Notes under the pieces: model-generated
The model's database searches: none
Told to the model about the DNA's origin: nothing
What the model saw: the letters and a program-made list of their open reading frames with translations, nothing else
Assembly: GCA_002344565.1 (NCBI GenBank)
Contig: DDTZ01000062.1
Location: 1-31,374 of the forward strand
Length of the DNA: 31,374 nt
Source of the DNA: Bdellovibrionaceae bacterium UBA2351
GTDB taxonomy: Bacteria > Bdellovibrionota > Bdellovibrionia > Bdellovibrionales > Bdellovibrionaceae
Direction: 5' to 3'
In this document: positions 1-8,214 of the stretch, piece after piece
Position numbering within the stretch: the stretch's first letter is position 1
Layout: the number at the start of each line of letters is the position of its first letter
Made by a program: the position numbers and the translations under genes

Positions 1-7
1 TTCTGAA

Positions 8-1099
8 GTGTCGGCTATTATCAAGCAGGCTCCCATTTATTTTTTCTTGGCACGAAATGGAAAAAATAGGGCCGGATACACCACCGTTGAAACGCACATA
101 CGGATCCATGATTTTGTTGAAGCTCTTAGTCGTATGAAATTAGAAGATATAAATTTATCATCTGAACACTTTGTTGATTTGCAGTTGAATTTGAATAAGT
201 TGAAAGATCTTATTTTCCATACAGCAGAGGTATTTTCACGCGAAGGTTTCGTATTAGACACCACGCTTATCGACGAGATCCTAGTGGCCAATACGCCTAA
301 ACAAAACGCAATTTGGGAAAAAGCTCTTTCATTCAAAATCAACCAAGCTAAACGACAGCTTACCGAGTTCTACTTAGAAATCAAATCTCGAGATAGCATA
401 CATGGCTCCTCAGGCGCGGAACTAGAGGTTATTAATAATACTCGAGCCAATCCAGTTTTTACTGAATTATTTTATAGAGCTAGTCGAGAAAAAGCACATG
501 TTTCTCCACCTGAACTTATTGATCTCATGGCTGGAAACAAATTATCTACTCAAGATGTTTTATTTATACTGCGAAATTTTGATGCTAATGCATATCAGAC
601 CTTCTGGAGCTTAAAAGGCCTTTATTTGGTTGCTAAGCTGCCGCTTTTTGGAGGTGCTGACGTTAATCAGAATTTTAATGTCAATGACCTGAAAGCCGTA
701 TTTCTGGCGCGCGTGGCAATGTCATTTGATACGGCTACGCAAAGGCTTTCGTTGAATGAATTTGCATATATTTTTGATACAATTCATAGTTCCGGAGTCG
801 CCGAAACGCTATTGGGGAAAGCGGCATTAGCAAAATTTTTTAAATCTGTCGTTGGTCCGAATCCAAGTGGTTATGATTCCTTCGCTCTTGAACTCAACGT
901 GACCGAGGCCTACGCAGCTTCACTTAAAAAACTTTCGTTTGACCATGCTCAGTTCCTGCAACAAAGTTTTGACCTAGTTGTAGATCCTATAAAGGCAACC
1001 GATACAACTTCGGCAATCTATAAAGCCCAAGGAACTGGCACCTTTACAATTCTAAATTGGATTAAAGGCGCACAGTTGAAACTCGCTCGCGAACGTTAA
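8..1099 (+). CDS. Hypothetical protein, 5' end probably outside the window
   Basis: I do not recognise this protein. The frame is open to the left edge (the two codons before the GTG at 8 are sense codons), so the GTG is only the first start inside the window and the gene probably begins upstream. The 363 visible residues are soluble in character: no signal peptide, no membrane helix, mostly helical, with Phe/Leu-rich segments. A stretch near residues 215-260 faintly recalls EF-hand-like spacing, but no complete calcium loop is visible, so I assign no function. The TAA stop at 1097-1099 overlaps the stop codon of the opposing aspartate kinase gene inside one TTAA. Confidence 0.7.
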   Translation: MSAIIKQAPIYFFLARNGKNRAGYTTVETHIRIHDFVEALSRMKLEDINLSSEHFVDLQLNLNKLKDLIFHTAEVFSREGFVLDTTLIDEILVANTPKQNAIWEKALSFKINQAKRQLTEFYLEIKSRDSIHGSSGAELEVINNTRANPVFTELFYRASREKAHVSPPELIDLMAGNKLSTQDVLFILRNFDANAYQTFWSLKGLYLVAKLPLFGGADVNQNFNVNDLKAVFLARVAMSFDTATQRLSLNEFAYIFDTIHSSGVAETLLGKAALAKFFKSVVGPNPSGYDSFALELNVTEAYAASLKKLSFDHAQFLQQSFDLVVDPIKATDTTSAIYKAQGTGTFTILNWIKGAQLKLARER

Positions 1100-2451
1100 G
1101 CAATAAAGGCTTTGTGCAATCGTTTCAAGGCATCTTCAGCTGAAGAGTCTTTCACTAAAAAGCAGAAATTATGTTTACTGGCGCCCAAACAAATCATGCG
1201 TACGTTGATTTCGGGAATGGATTCGAAAATCTTTTTCGCCAAACCTGACGTGTGGATGATATTATTACCGATCAAAGATACTAAAGATAAATTGTCTTCG
1301 ATGTGAACTTCAGCGATCGCCTCTAACTTTTTGAAAAGCTCTTTGTTCTGTAACGTAACTTCGTCTAAAGTCATAGACACCGAAATTTCAGACGTTGTGA
1401 TCGCATCGACAGAGACTTTGTGCTCATTAAAAATTGTAAATACCTGGAACAAGAAGCCATGGGCTTGCAACATTTCGGGCGTCGAAAGTGTCACTAGAAC
1501 TTGTTTGCGTCGCAAAGCCATCGCGCGGATCAATGGCTGATTTTCAACCTCTTTACGAACCCAAGTACCGCCCTTGTTAGCATCAAAACTTGAGCCCACA
1601 AACACCGGTATATTTTTTCGAATTGCGGGCAGTAAAGTTGCGGGATGAAGTACTTTTGCACCGAAGGTAGCTAGCTCAGAGGCTTCTTTAAATGAAATTT
1701 CGTCGATAACTTTTGCTTCCTTAACCAATCTTGGGTCCGTCGTTAGGATACCCGTCACATCCGTCCAAATTTCGCAGGTTGTGGCGTTTATCCCTTCGGC
1801 TAAAATCGCCGCCGAGAAGTCGCTTCCGCCCCGACCAAGCGTCGTTGTGTGGCCTTCCATTGTCGAGCCAATAAATCCTTGAGTCACGCCTACATCATTG
1901 CCTTTCACTACAGCAGCGAAAAATTCGGGCCCGTGCTGATTGATATAGTCCTGGTTGGGCTTGGCTTTTCCAAACATGTCGTCTGTTTTTAAGATTTCAC
2001 GAGCATCATACAGGATCGCTTTGCGATTCTGACCTGCTAATTCGTTATTCATCGCTTGGGTAAACAGGACCGAAGACATGCGTTCACCTAGACTTTGCAA
2101 TGCATCCAGGGCTTTGAGTGATAAATCTTTTAAGTAGAATACACCCTTGATAATAGACTCTAGTTCTTGAAAAAGGCTTTGGAGTTGGGTCTGGCCCTTG
2201 GAATCTAATTTTAAATCTGTCGCGATCGTCAAATGGCGCTTACGAATATCTTCTATCAGAACTTCTAGTTGAGGCCATTCGTGGTTTAACGCCTTATTTC
2301 CCAAGGCAATAAGGAGGTTCGTCGTGCCGGAGGTCGCAGAAACCACGACTAGATTAGCATTTTGGCTAAGGCTCACCTGAGCACTGCGCTTCATGCATTG
2401 GGCATCTCCCATTGAGGTTCCACCAAATTTAGATACTACGATTGTTTTCAT
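1096..2451 (-). CDS. lysC: Aspartate kinase (LysC-type, monofunctional)
   Basis: Phosphorylates L-aspartate to 4-phospho-aspartate, the first step toward lysine/diaminopimelate, threonine and methionine. From the ATG at 2451 the protein is 451 residues, close to E. coli LysC (449), with no homoserine dehydrogenase domain. The N-terminal kinase signature KFGGTSMGD is at residues 8-16; TLGRGGSDFSAA and a WTDVTGILTTDPR motif follow in the amino-acid kinase domain. The C-terminal third (TPEMLQAHGFLFQVFTIF, then SLVSLIGNNI) matches the tandem ACT regulatory domains. The frame opens further upstream to 2496, but I chose 2451 because GGAG lies 6 bases before that ATG and the family signature starts at once. 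In a Bdellovibrio-like predator with reduced amino-acid synthesis, supply of diaminopimelate for cell wall is a plausible reason for retention (inference). Confidence 0.93.
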   Translation of the reverse strand: MKTIVVSKFGGTSMGDAQCMKRSAQVSLSQNANLVVVSATSGTTNLLIALGNKALNHEWPQLEVLIEDIRKRHLTIATDLKLDSKGQTQLQSLFQELESIIKGVFYLKDLSLKALDALQSLGERMSSVLFTQAMNNELAGQNRKAILYDAREILKTDDMFGKAKPNQDYINQHGPEFFAAVVKGNDVGVTQGFIGSTMEGHTTTLGRGGSDFSAAILAEGINATTCEIWTDVTGILTTDPRLVKEAKVIDEISFKEASELATFGAKVLHPATLLPAIRKNIPVFVGSSFDANKGGTWVRKEVENQPLIRAMALRRKQVLVTLSTPEMLQAHGFLFQVFTIFNEHKVSVDAITTSEISVSMTLDEVTLQNKELFKKLEAIAEVHIEDNLSLVSLIGNNIIHTSGLAKKIFESIPEINVRMICLGASKHNFCFLVKDSSAEDALKRLHKAFIA

Positions 2452-2582
2452 GAATTCTCCATGCGATCTTAAGCAAGGAACTCTTATAACGGACATTTTT
2501 CGAGTCGTGTATTTCGGAGTCGAATGATGCTAAGCGTTTTTTTTGGTCGAGTTGGACCGCCTAAATTGCATAAATATCTGCA

Positions 2583-2611
2583 TTGACTCTTATTTTATCG
2601 AAACCTACACT
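2583..2611 (+). promoter_or_regulatory. Predicted sigma70 promoter of the mreB operon
   Basis: TTGACT (2583-2588) and TACACT (2606-2611) are separated by exactly 17 bases, about 80 bases upstream of the mreB start. The long 5' leader that follows contains another TTGACT (2651-2656) without a fitting -10 hexamer. This 240-base gap between divergent lysC and mreB holds no gene that I can see. Confidence 0.5.
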
Positions 2612-2691
2612 CTTTATATTAACGTCAAATGAATGGTTCATTTCGCCTTTTTGACTTGAAAGTATAACTGTAAGCCTCGGACGGGAAGACT

Positions 2692-3735
2692 ATGGGATTT
2701 TTAGATAAAGTTTCTGATTATTTTTCAAATGATATCGCAATCGATTTAGGAACAGCGAACACTCTTGTGTACGTGAAAGGACGCGGAATTATTCTTGATG
2801 AACCGTCTGTCGTTGCCGTTCAAAAAAATTATCGCGGATTGCAAAACAGAGTTCTAGCAGTCGGTAAAGAAGCGAAAGAAATGTTAGGTCGTACACCTGG
2901 TTCGATCGTTGCGATTCGCCCAATCAAAGACGGAGTTATCGCGGATTTTGAAGTGACTCAGTCGATGCTAAAATATTTCATCACAAAATCGATGGGCGAG
3001 AAAAAATCGTTTATGCGTCCACGTATTATCATCTGCGTTCCATACGGAATCACTCAGGTGGAAAAACGTGCGGTACGTGAAGCGGCTCAATCAGCAGGTG
3101 CTCGTGAAGTTTACTTGATCGAAGAACCAATGGCAGCGGCGATCGGCGCGGGTCTTCCGATCACTGAACCAAGTGGTAACATGGTTGTCGATATGGGTGG
3201 CGGTACTACAGGCGTAGCGGTTATTTCTTTAGGTGGTATCGTTTATTGTAAATCAATCAAAGTTGCTGGTGATAAATTTGATGAAGCGATCGTGAACTAT
3301 ATCCGTCGTCAGTTCAATTTGTTAATCGGTGAGAGAACCGCAGAAAAAATCAAAATCGAAATCGGAAACGCATATCCATTCGAAGAAGAACGTACAATGG
3401 AAATCAAAGGCCGTGACTTAGTTGCGGGCGCTCCGAAAACTATCGAAGTAACATCTTCACAAGTGAACGATGCTTTAATGGATCCATTGTCTGAAGTTGT
3501 TGATGCTGTTCGTACCGCCCTTGAAAAAACGCCACCAGAATTGGCATCTGACATCGTTGATAACGGTATCGTGTTAACAGGTGGCGGTGCACTCCTAGCA
3601 AATCTAGATGTTCTACTTCGTGAAAGAACAGGCTTACCGGTTTCTATCGCTGAAGATCCATTAAGCTGCGTAGTTCTTGGTTCAGGAAAAGTTCTAGACA
3701 ACTTAGACCTACTTAGACAGCTTACGGTTGAGTAA
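2692..3735 (+). CDS. mreB: Rod shape-determining protein MreB
   Basis: Actin-like ATPase that polymerises on the inner face of the cytoplasmic membrane and organises lateral cell-wall synthesis with MreC, RodA and PBP2. The protein is 347 residues, the usual length. Actin-fold motifs in order: phosphate-1 loop IDLGTANTLVYVKGRG near residues 17-32, the connect-1 region with IEEPMAAAIGAG near 143-154, phosphate-2 loop VVDMGGGTTGVAVIS near 165-179, and the adenosine motif GIVLTGGGALLANLD near 293-307. The N-terminal MGFLDKVSDYFSND fits the membrane-targeting amphipathic end. It is the first gene of a same-strand run. The next gene starts 2 bases after its stop and is not mreC. Confidence 0.97.
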   Translation: MGFLDKVSDYFSNDIAIDLGTANTLVYVKGRGIILDEPSVVAVQKNYRGLQNRVLAVGKEAKEMLGRTPGSIVAIRPIKDGVIADFEVTQSMLKYFITKSMGEKKSFMRPRIIICVPYGITQVEKRAVREAAQSAGAREVYLIEEPMAAAIGAGLPITEPSGNMVVDMGGGTTGVAVISLGGIVYCKSIKVAGDKFDEAIVNYIRRQFNLLIGERTAEKIKIEIGNAYPFEEERTMEIKGRDLVAGAPKTIEVTSSQVNDALMDPLSEVVDAVRTALEKTPPELASDIVDNGIVLTGGGALLANLDVLLRERTGLPVSIAEDPLSCVVLGSGKVLDNLDLLRQLTVE

Positions 3736-3737
3736 TA

Positions 3738-4205
3738 ATGGAAAAAGTGGATCTTAAATTAAAAAACGATCCCTTTGATGTTAAAGCTTTAGTTCGTCCG
3801 CTATCGTTGTTCTTTTTTTTTTCGTTGATGAACGAAACGAAATCGATTCACTACACGATTAAAACTATCGAAAAATTAAAAAAATTAAAGCCCGGTTCAG
3901 ACATCGGTAAGATGATGATCAAAATCGCGACCGAGCTTTATTCTAAAAGTGACGCGACTGAAGTTTATATCACAAAAAATGTCGGCGAGTTTTGGATTCT
4001 ACCGTTAGATTTGGAATTAGGTCCTTGGAAAGAGTTTCATAAACGAATTTCGAAAAAAGAATTAATTTCTCTTTTGTGGGGGCTGGTTATTAAAGTTCCA
4101 GAAGACGATATTTTATTTGCGCTGGATATTTCTCAAGGGACTCATCGCTACAGAATTTCGAGTGCGCTTAAAGAACTAGGATCAAATACGTTTTTATTAA
4201 AGTAA
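3738..4205 (+). CDS. Small protein with sigma-region-4-like C-terminus
   Basis: No family recognised with certainty. The 155-residue protein is cytoplasmic in character, and its last 33 residues contain ALDISQGTHRYRISSALKEL. That string follows the pattern of the sigma-factor region 4 helix-turn-helix (in ECF sigmas roughly A-LGIS-GTV-SRL-RA-KKL). The rest does not show a convincing region 2 (no clear D-hydrophobic-QE--L core-binding signature), so it may be a degenerate sigma or another HTH protein. The start lies 2 bases after the mreB stop, implying translational coupling. The next gene encodes an anti-sigma-like membrane protein, which supports a sigma/anti-sigma reading (inference). A run of ten T (3813-3822) within codons 26-29 encodes Phe residues and is a possible slippage site. 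Confidence 0.6.
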   Translation: MEKVDLKLKNDPFDVKALVRPLSLFFFFSLMNETKSIHYTIKTIEKLKKLKPGSDIGKMMIKIATELYSKSDATEVYITKNVGEFWILPLDLELGPWKEFHKRISKKELISLLWGLVIKVPEDDILFALDISQGTHRYRISSALKELGSNTFLLK

Positions 4206-4221
4206 GTTATTAGGGGCAGGC

Positions 4222-5250
4222 GTGGAGTTTATTAAACTTAAAAAAAATAAAAGTAGAGAGATGAGTGATTTTGTCGCTAATCATCTGCTTTTTGAATACG
4301 CTCGCAATACCTTAGACCCTGAAAGAAAGAAAGCCGTTGAGTCGGCTCTTGAATCAACCCCTGAATTACAAAACGAATTTATTAAATTGATCAACGGTAT
4401 CCAATACTGTGAAAAGCTAAGTGAAACACTGATTAATGATGCCGCAATTAAGCAAATCGAACTGCAGTCTTCACAAGTAAACTTTATTGTTAATCGTTTG
4501 CGTTGGCATCAATGGCCACTTGGTTTTCGATGGTTAGTCGAAGCAGGCGTTGTCGCTTTGTTGTTGGTAGTCGTTCTAAACATTTTGCCTTTGAATCGCA
4601 TTATTCATTTAAATGACGGAAATGATAGCCAAACCGTGGTTGCTGAAGTGGATCGCAAAAAGAAACCAAATTTTGCAGAGGCTCCCGAGGCCAATATTGA
4701 ACGACCAGAGTTTTCAGATGAAGAAGTTAAGCAACCGACTACAGTTGCTGCGAAAGACCCCGAATCTGCAGGTAAGCCGACGAATACAGCACCGCCCGTG
4801 GTTCCACCGAAACCGGTAGCGGCAACTACTCCTACGGTGCCGACGCCAGCCCCAAAACAGGCTACTACGGTGGCTGCAACGACTCCTGCTGTTCCTGAAA
4901 AGACGTCATCTAAGTCTGGTGCTTGGATTTATCGTGGACAGTTTTTAGTAACTAATGCGGAAGCTGTCTCTCCCAAAATCAAAGATAAGATTAAAGAATT
5001 GGGTGGTCAAAAAGCCGGGGAAGTGGAAATCGGTTGGTTGAAAACACCAAATGTATATTATTTCCATTTTACCGTACCTGAAGCTAAGTTAGGTGAACTT
5101 GAAGCTTTATTAAAAGATTACTCGACGGGTAAGCTTGTTAAAGAGGCCCATCCTCGGGTAATGCCAGATGGAATTATACGTTTACTCTTCACGGTTGAAG
5201 AAAAAGCGGCTGAGGTAAAAGCAGAAACCCCAGCATCAGAAAACAAATAG
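4222..5250 (+). CDS. Single-pass membrane protein, anti-sigma-like architecture
   Basis: The protein has 342 residues from a GTG with AGGGGC 5 bases upstream; an internal ATG at 4261 is the alternative. The visible order is a cytoplasmic helical segment of about 110 residues (LLFEYARNTLDPERKKAVES resembles the N-terminal domain of anti-sigma/zinc-finger-like proteins, but the His/Cys zinc ligands are missing), one membrane helix near residues 112-128 (VEAGVVALLLVVVLNIL), a Pro/Thr/Ala-rich periplasmic linker near 170-235, and a C-terminal alpha/beta domain near 236-330. This is the layout of anti-sigma factors. With the sigma-like gene 16 bases upstream and a histidine kinase downstream it may carry an envelope signal (inference). 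The C-terminal domain is unassigned. Confidence 0.65.
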   Translation: MEFIKLKKNKSREMSDFVANHLLFEYARNTLDPERKKAVESALESTPELQNEFIKLINGIQYCEKLSETLINDAAIKQIELQSSQVNFIVNRLRWHQWPLGFRWLVEAGVVALLLVVVLNILPLNRIIHLNDGNDSQTVVAEVDRKKKPNFAEAPEANIERPEFSDEEVKQPTTVAAKDPESAGKPTNTAPPVVPPKPVAATTPTVPTPAPKQATTVAATTPAVPEKTSSKSGAWIYRGQFLVTNAEAVSPKIKDKIKELGGQKAGEVEIGWLKTPNVYYFHFTVPEAKLGELEALLKDYSTGKLVKEAHPRVMPDGIIRLLFTVEEKAAEVKAETPASENK

Positions 5251-5271
5251 CGCTATAAGGTTTTTCATCGG

Positions 5272-7212
5272 ATGAGAAAAATAGTTTTAAAGCGTAAAAA
5301 AGCAAAGCGCTCGATTCGAACCATTATTATTATGTGGTTCTTGCTGCTATCGTTGTTACCCCTGATTTTTGTCGCATACTATTCTTCAGTAAAGTACGAA
5401 CAAGCTATCGATAAAGAGTTGCTACAGCGTCTTTCGGTAAATTCTCGCGAAATCGAAGTTATCTTGGCCGATTTTAAATCCGGCTTGCAGGTTCGCCGTG
5501 ATCGCTATCTTAAGGATCCCTACCTAATTTATAATTTGTCGATCAGCGATCGCCAAACATTAAATCAGTTGGCGTCTGAGTATATCATGCAGGAATTTTC
5601 ATCTGAGCTAGTTTTCTTTAATCGAGATGCGCGCCAGGTTTCAAAAGTTATTAAGAATGATAAAAATGACATCGTCACCGTTTCAAGCGGCAGCGAAGCG
5701 ACATTTTTATCGGAAAAATACATTTCTGTTCTGAAATCATCAAAAGACATTCCTATTCTCGAGTACGCAAACGATCGAATTTTGTTAACGCTGTTATCAC
5801 GTGTAAACAATCAGAGTAAAAAGACAATTGGGTATATCCAACAGAAAATCTATTTAGATAGCGCATTTATAAATCGTCTTAAAAACCGATTGAAACTTGA
5901 GTTTGTTTTAGGGAAAGAAGACGCCACAATTATATTGGCGAGTTTTAAGGGGACACAGAATGCCGGTGTCTTTAGCAAAATTCAATCGGTAGCCTACAGT
6001 AAAGACCCGATCGTGGAGGTGCCAATTAAGAATACTCCATACGGTTTCTACGTCTCGTTTATGGAGTGGGGACATTCGCGATTTCTATTGTCATTAGGTG
6101 TTTCGAAGTCGGACTCTCGCGAAGTATTAAAAAATATTAATCTCGCATATTTTAGCGTCGTCGGCGTGGTCATCATTTTTTTAATTATCCTTGTTGTTAT
6201 CACGAGTAAGTGGATTTTGGCGCCTCTTAATAATCTGGTGGATGCGCTTCATTCATTTGAATCGCAGGAGCAAGCGGTTACCATTCCTGTGAAAAATGAC
6301 ACCGAAATTGGTTTGTTAACGGAAAGTTTCAATCAAATGAGTATAAATATTTCTCAAGCAAGAAATGACCTAAAGAAAAAGGTCCAAGAACTTGAAGCCG
6401 CCAATCGAGAGTTAAAAGAGACGCAAAAAAAATTAGTTCATTCAGCAAAAATGATTTCATTAGGTGAGTTGGTCGCTGGAGTTGCGCACGAATTGAATAA
6501 TCCCATTAGTTTCATCTATAGTAACATGAGCTACCTAAGAGATTACTCTGCAAAGCTGATTGATTTAGTTAGGTCGGCAAGTCAAGAGCCGGCAAATCTA
6601 GAAAAAAAGAAAGCCGAAGTTGAATTTGATTATATTGTAAGTGATTTGCCTAAGCTAATATCGTCGTGTGAAGAAGGCGCGCGTAGGACACGTGACATTG
6701 TATTAGGCCTTAGAAATTTTTCTAGAATTGATGAGTCCCAGATTAAAGAAGTCGACATCCGCGAGACAATTGATGCGACTTTAAATTTGCTTCAGGGTGA
6801 GTTAAAAAATCGGATTGAAGTTAAAAAGGACTATGAACCGATTCCCCCGATCAAGTGCTTTGCTAGTCAGCTAAGTCAGGTATTTGTAAATTTACTTTCT
6901 AATGCGATCCAAGCAATTCCAGGAAATGGGACAATTTGGATTCATGTAAGTCTGATTAGGGATAAGGAAAATTGGGTACAGATCTCAATTCAAGATAGCG
7001 GAAGTGGAATTACATCCGAGCATCTGGATAAAATTTTCGATCCGTTCTTTACGACAAAAGGTGTAGGCCAAGGCACCGGCTTAGGTCTAAGTATTACGTA
7101 TGGGATTATTCAAAAGCATGGTGGTGATATTCAGGTCAAATCTCAGGTTGGTGTTGGCACAGAATTTATCATTCAGCTTCCGATAGAGCCAAAACTCAGC
7201 AAGCAGGCGTAA
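5272..7212 (+). CDS. Membrane sensor histidine kinase with HAMP domain
   Basis: A 646-residue sensor. In order: membrane helix 1 (about 19-40), a periplasmic region of about 250 residues with Cache-like character, helix 2 (about 290-314), HAMP (about 315-368), and a coiled coil ending in an ETQKKLVHSAKMISLG linker. The dimerisation domain has VAGVAHELNNP with phospho-acceptor His406. The catalytic ATPase domain has its N box around Asn544 (NLLSNAIQAIP), G1 as DSGSGI from Asp575, F box FDPFFTTK, and G2 as GTGLGLSITYGI from Gly601. The AHELNNP form is typical of the NtrB-like (HPK4) group. No response regulator is adjacent; the nearest is at 25893. It follows the anti-sigma-like gene by 21 bases and precedes the MotA-like gene by 55, so it could serve either neighbour. 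Confidence 0.93.
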   Translation: MRKIVLKRKKAKRSIRTIIIMWFLLLSLLPLIFVAYYSSVKYEQAIDKELLQRLSVNSREIEVILADFKSGLQVRRDRYLKDPYLIYNLSISDRQTLNQLASEYIMQEFSSELVFFNRDARQVSKVIKNDKNDIVTVSSGSEATFLSEKYISVLKSSKDIPILEYANDRILLTLLSRVNNQSKKTIGYIQQKIYLDSAFINRLKNRLKLEFVLGKEDATIILASFKGTQNAGVFSKIQSVAYSKDPIVEVPIKNTPYGFYVSFMEWGHSRFLLSLGVSKSDSREVLKNINLAYFSVVGVVIIFLIILVVITSKWILAPLNNLVDALHSFESQEQAVTIPVKNDTEIGLLTESFNQMSINISQARNDLKKKVQELEAANRELKETQKKLVHSAKMISLGELVAGVAHELNNPISFIYSNMSYLRDYSAKLIDLVRSASQEPANLEKKKAEVEFDYIVSDLPKLISSCEEGARRTRDIVLGLRNFSRIDESQIKEVDIRETIDATLNLLQGELKNRIEVKKDYEPIPPIKCFASQLSQVFVNLLSNAIQAIPGNGTIWIHVSLIRDKENWVQISIQDSGSGITSEHLDKIFDPFFTTKGVGQGTGLGLSITYGIIQKHGGDIQVKSQVGVGTEFIIQLPIEPKLSKQA

Positions 7213-7233
7213 GTCCTGTTCGGTAAAAATAGC

Positions 7234-7260
7234 TTAATTTTTCAATAAGGTAGCCGATTG
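7234..7260 (+). promoter_or_regulatory. Possible sigma28 (FliA)-like promoter before the MotA-like gene
   Basis: GCCGATTG (7253-7260) matches 6 of 8 positions of the FliA -10 consensus GCCGATAA. A TTAA (7234-7237, consensus TAAA) lies 15 bases upstream, the expected spacing. Transcription would then begin almost at the ATG at 7268, giving a near-leaderless message; indeed no Shine-Dalgarno sequence sits at a normal distance from that ATG. The match is imperfect and may be chance. Confidence 0.27.
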
Positions 7261-7267
7261 TGTAAGC

Positions 7268-8212
7268 ATGAATTTATCATCCTTGCTGGGCACAGTCATT
7301 ATATGCTTCGTATTGTTCTTTGGAGTTTTGAAAGGCTCTAAAAATCCGGAAATTTTTCTAAACGCGCATGCCTTAATGCTGGTTTTAGGTGGCACCCTAG
7401 GAGTGACTCTTCTGGCATTTCCGTTTCGCAAATTGAAAGAGATGTTAGATTTCTTGATTTACGGATTGTTTTTCAAAAAGAAAACCGAAGATCTTTTCGT
7501 TGTAGCAGATTTAATTCGTATCGCTGAAGAGTATAAAAAAGACCAACACGGTTTTTTGTCAAACTACTCTGTTGCAAACCCTTTCTTGAAAGAAGCGCTC
7601 AAATTACTTTCAAAAAGTGCGTTGTCGTATGAAGATTTGCTTTTAATTGTAAAAAATCGACGTGATTCATTTAAAAAACGATATAGCGAAGATCACAAAA
7701 TGTTACTTTCGATTTCAAAATTTCCACCCGGTTTGGGCCTTCTGGGAGCGTCTTCAGGAATGATCGAAATGATGATTGGGTTAAACACATCTGGAATGGA
7801 TGGTATTGGTAATGCGATGGCAGTGGCGTTAGTGGCAACATTTTGGGGTATTGCAATTGCGAACTTTGTATTTTTGCCTTTAGCGGATTATGCCGCACGC
7901 GTGGCCTCTGAAGATTTCTTCACGCGAAGTTTAGTCGTTCATGGTGTTTCTTTAATCAAACAAGGTACCGCACCAAAAATCATTGCAGAGACATTAATTA
8001 GTCAGTTGCCTATTCGGGATCAAGTCTATCTACGCAATATATTCTTTAAGTCTCCTATCGTAGGTTCTGGATTGGCTAGCTACACTCCGAGTACAGGTTC
8101 TAAAAAAGAAGAATCGGTAATGTCGCCACTTACCTCGATTGCTGGTGGCAGATCTAGCGATCAAGACAAAACGAATGTTCTTGAAATGCCTAAAACAGGC
8201 TCTGAGGACTAG
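7268..8212 (+). CDS. MotA-like proton-channel subunit
   Basis: MotA/TolQ/ExbB-type inner-membrane subunit of a proton-driven motor, 314 residues, of MotA class. Membrane helices lie at about 5-23 and 34-52 (ALMLVLGGTLGVTLLAFPF, typical MotA helix 2). A cytoplasmic loop of about 90 residues with a charged NRRDSFKKRY segment follows. Helix 3 runs from about 150 with PPGLGLLGASSGMIEMMIGL, and helix 4 is about 186-206 (ATFWGIAIANFVFLPLADYA). Pro153-Pro154 sit where MotA has its conserved helix-3 Pro. The C-terminal tail (Ser/Lys/Gly-rich, from about residue 262) is longer than in standard MotA. The gene is followed after 2 bases by its MotB-like partner, so the two are co-translated. Whether it serves flagella or another machine cannot be read here; no flagellar genes are in the window. 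Confidence 0.88.
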   Translation: MNLSSLLGTVIICFVLFFGVLKGSKNPEIFLNAHALMLVLGGTLGVTLLAFPFRKLKEMLDFLIYGLFFKKKTEDLFVVADLIRIAEEYKKDQHGFLSNYSVANPFLKEALKLLSKSALSYEDLLLIVKNRRDSFKKRYSEDHKMLLSISKFPPGLGLLGASSGMIEMMIGLNTSGMDGIGNAMAVALVATFWGIAIANFVFLPLADYAARVASEDFFTRSLVVHGVSLIKQGTAPKIIAETLISQLPIRDQVYLRNIFFKSPIVGSGLASYTPSTGSKKEESVMSPLTSIAGGRSSDQDKTNVLEMPKTGSED

Positions 8213-8214
8213 TA

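Noticed and set aside
2452..2580. Lysine riboswitch before lysC
   Set aside because: The leader is short and shows no L-box junctions or terminator; only an ordinary ribosome site.
3309..3701. 130-residue reading frame antisense to mreB
   Set aside because: Lies wholly inside the strongly conserved mreB in the opposite direction, has a composition typical of a codon shadow, and no ribosome site.
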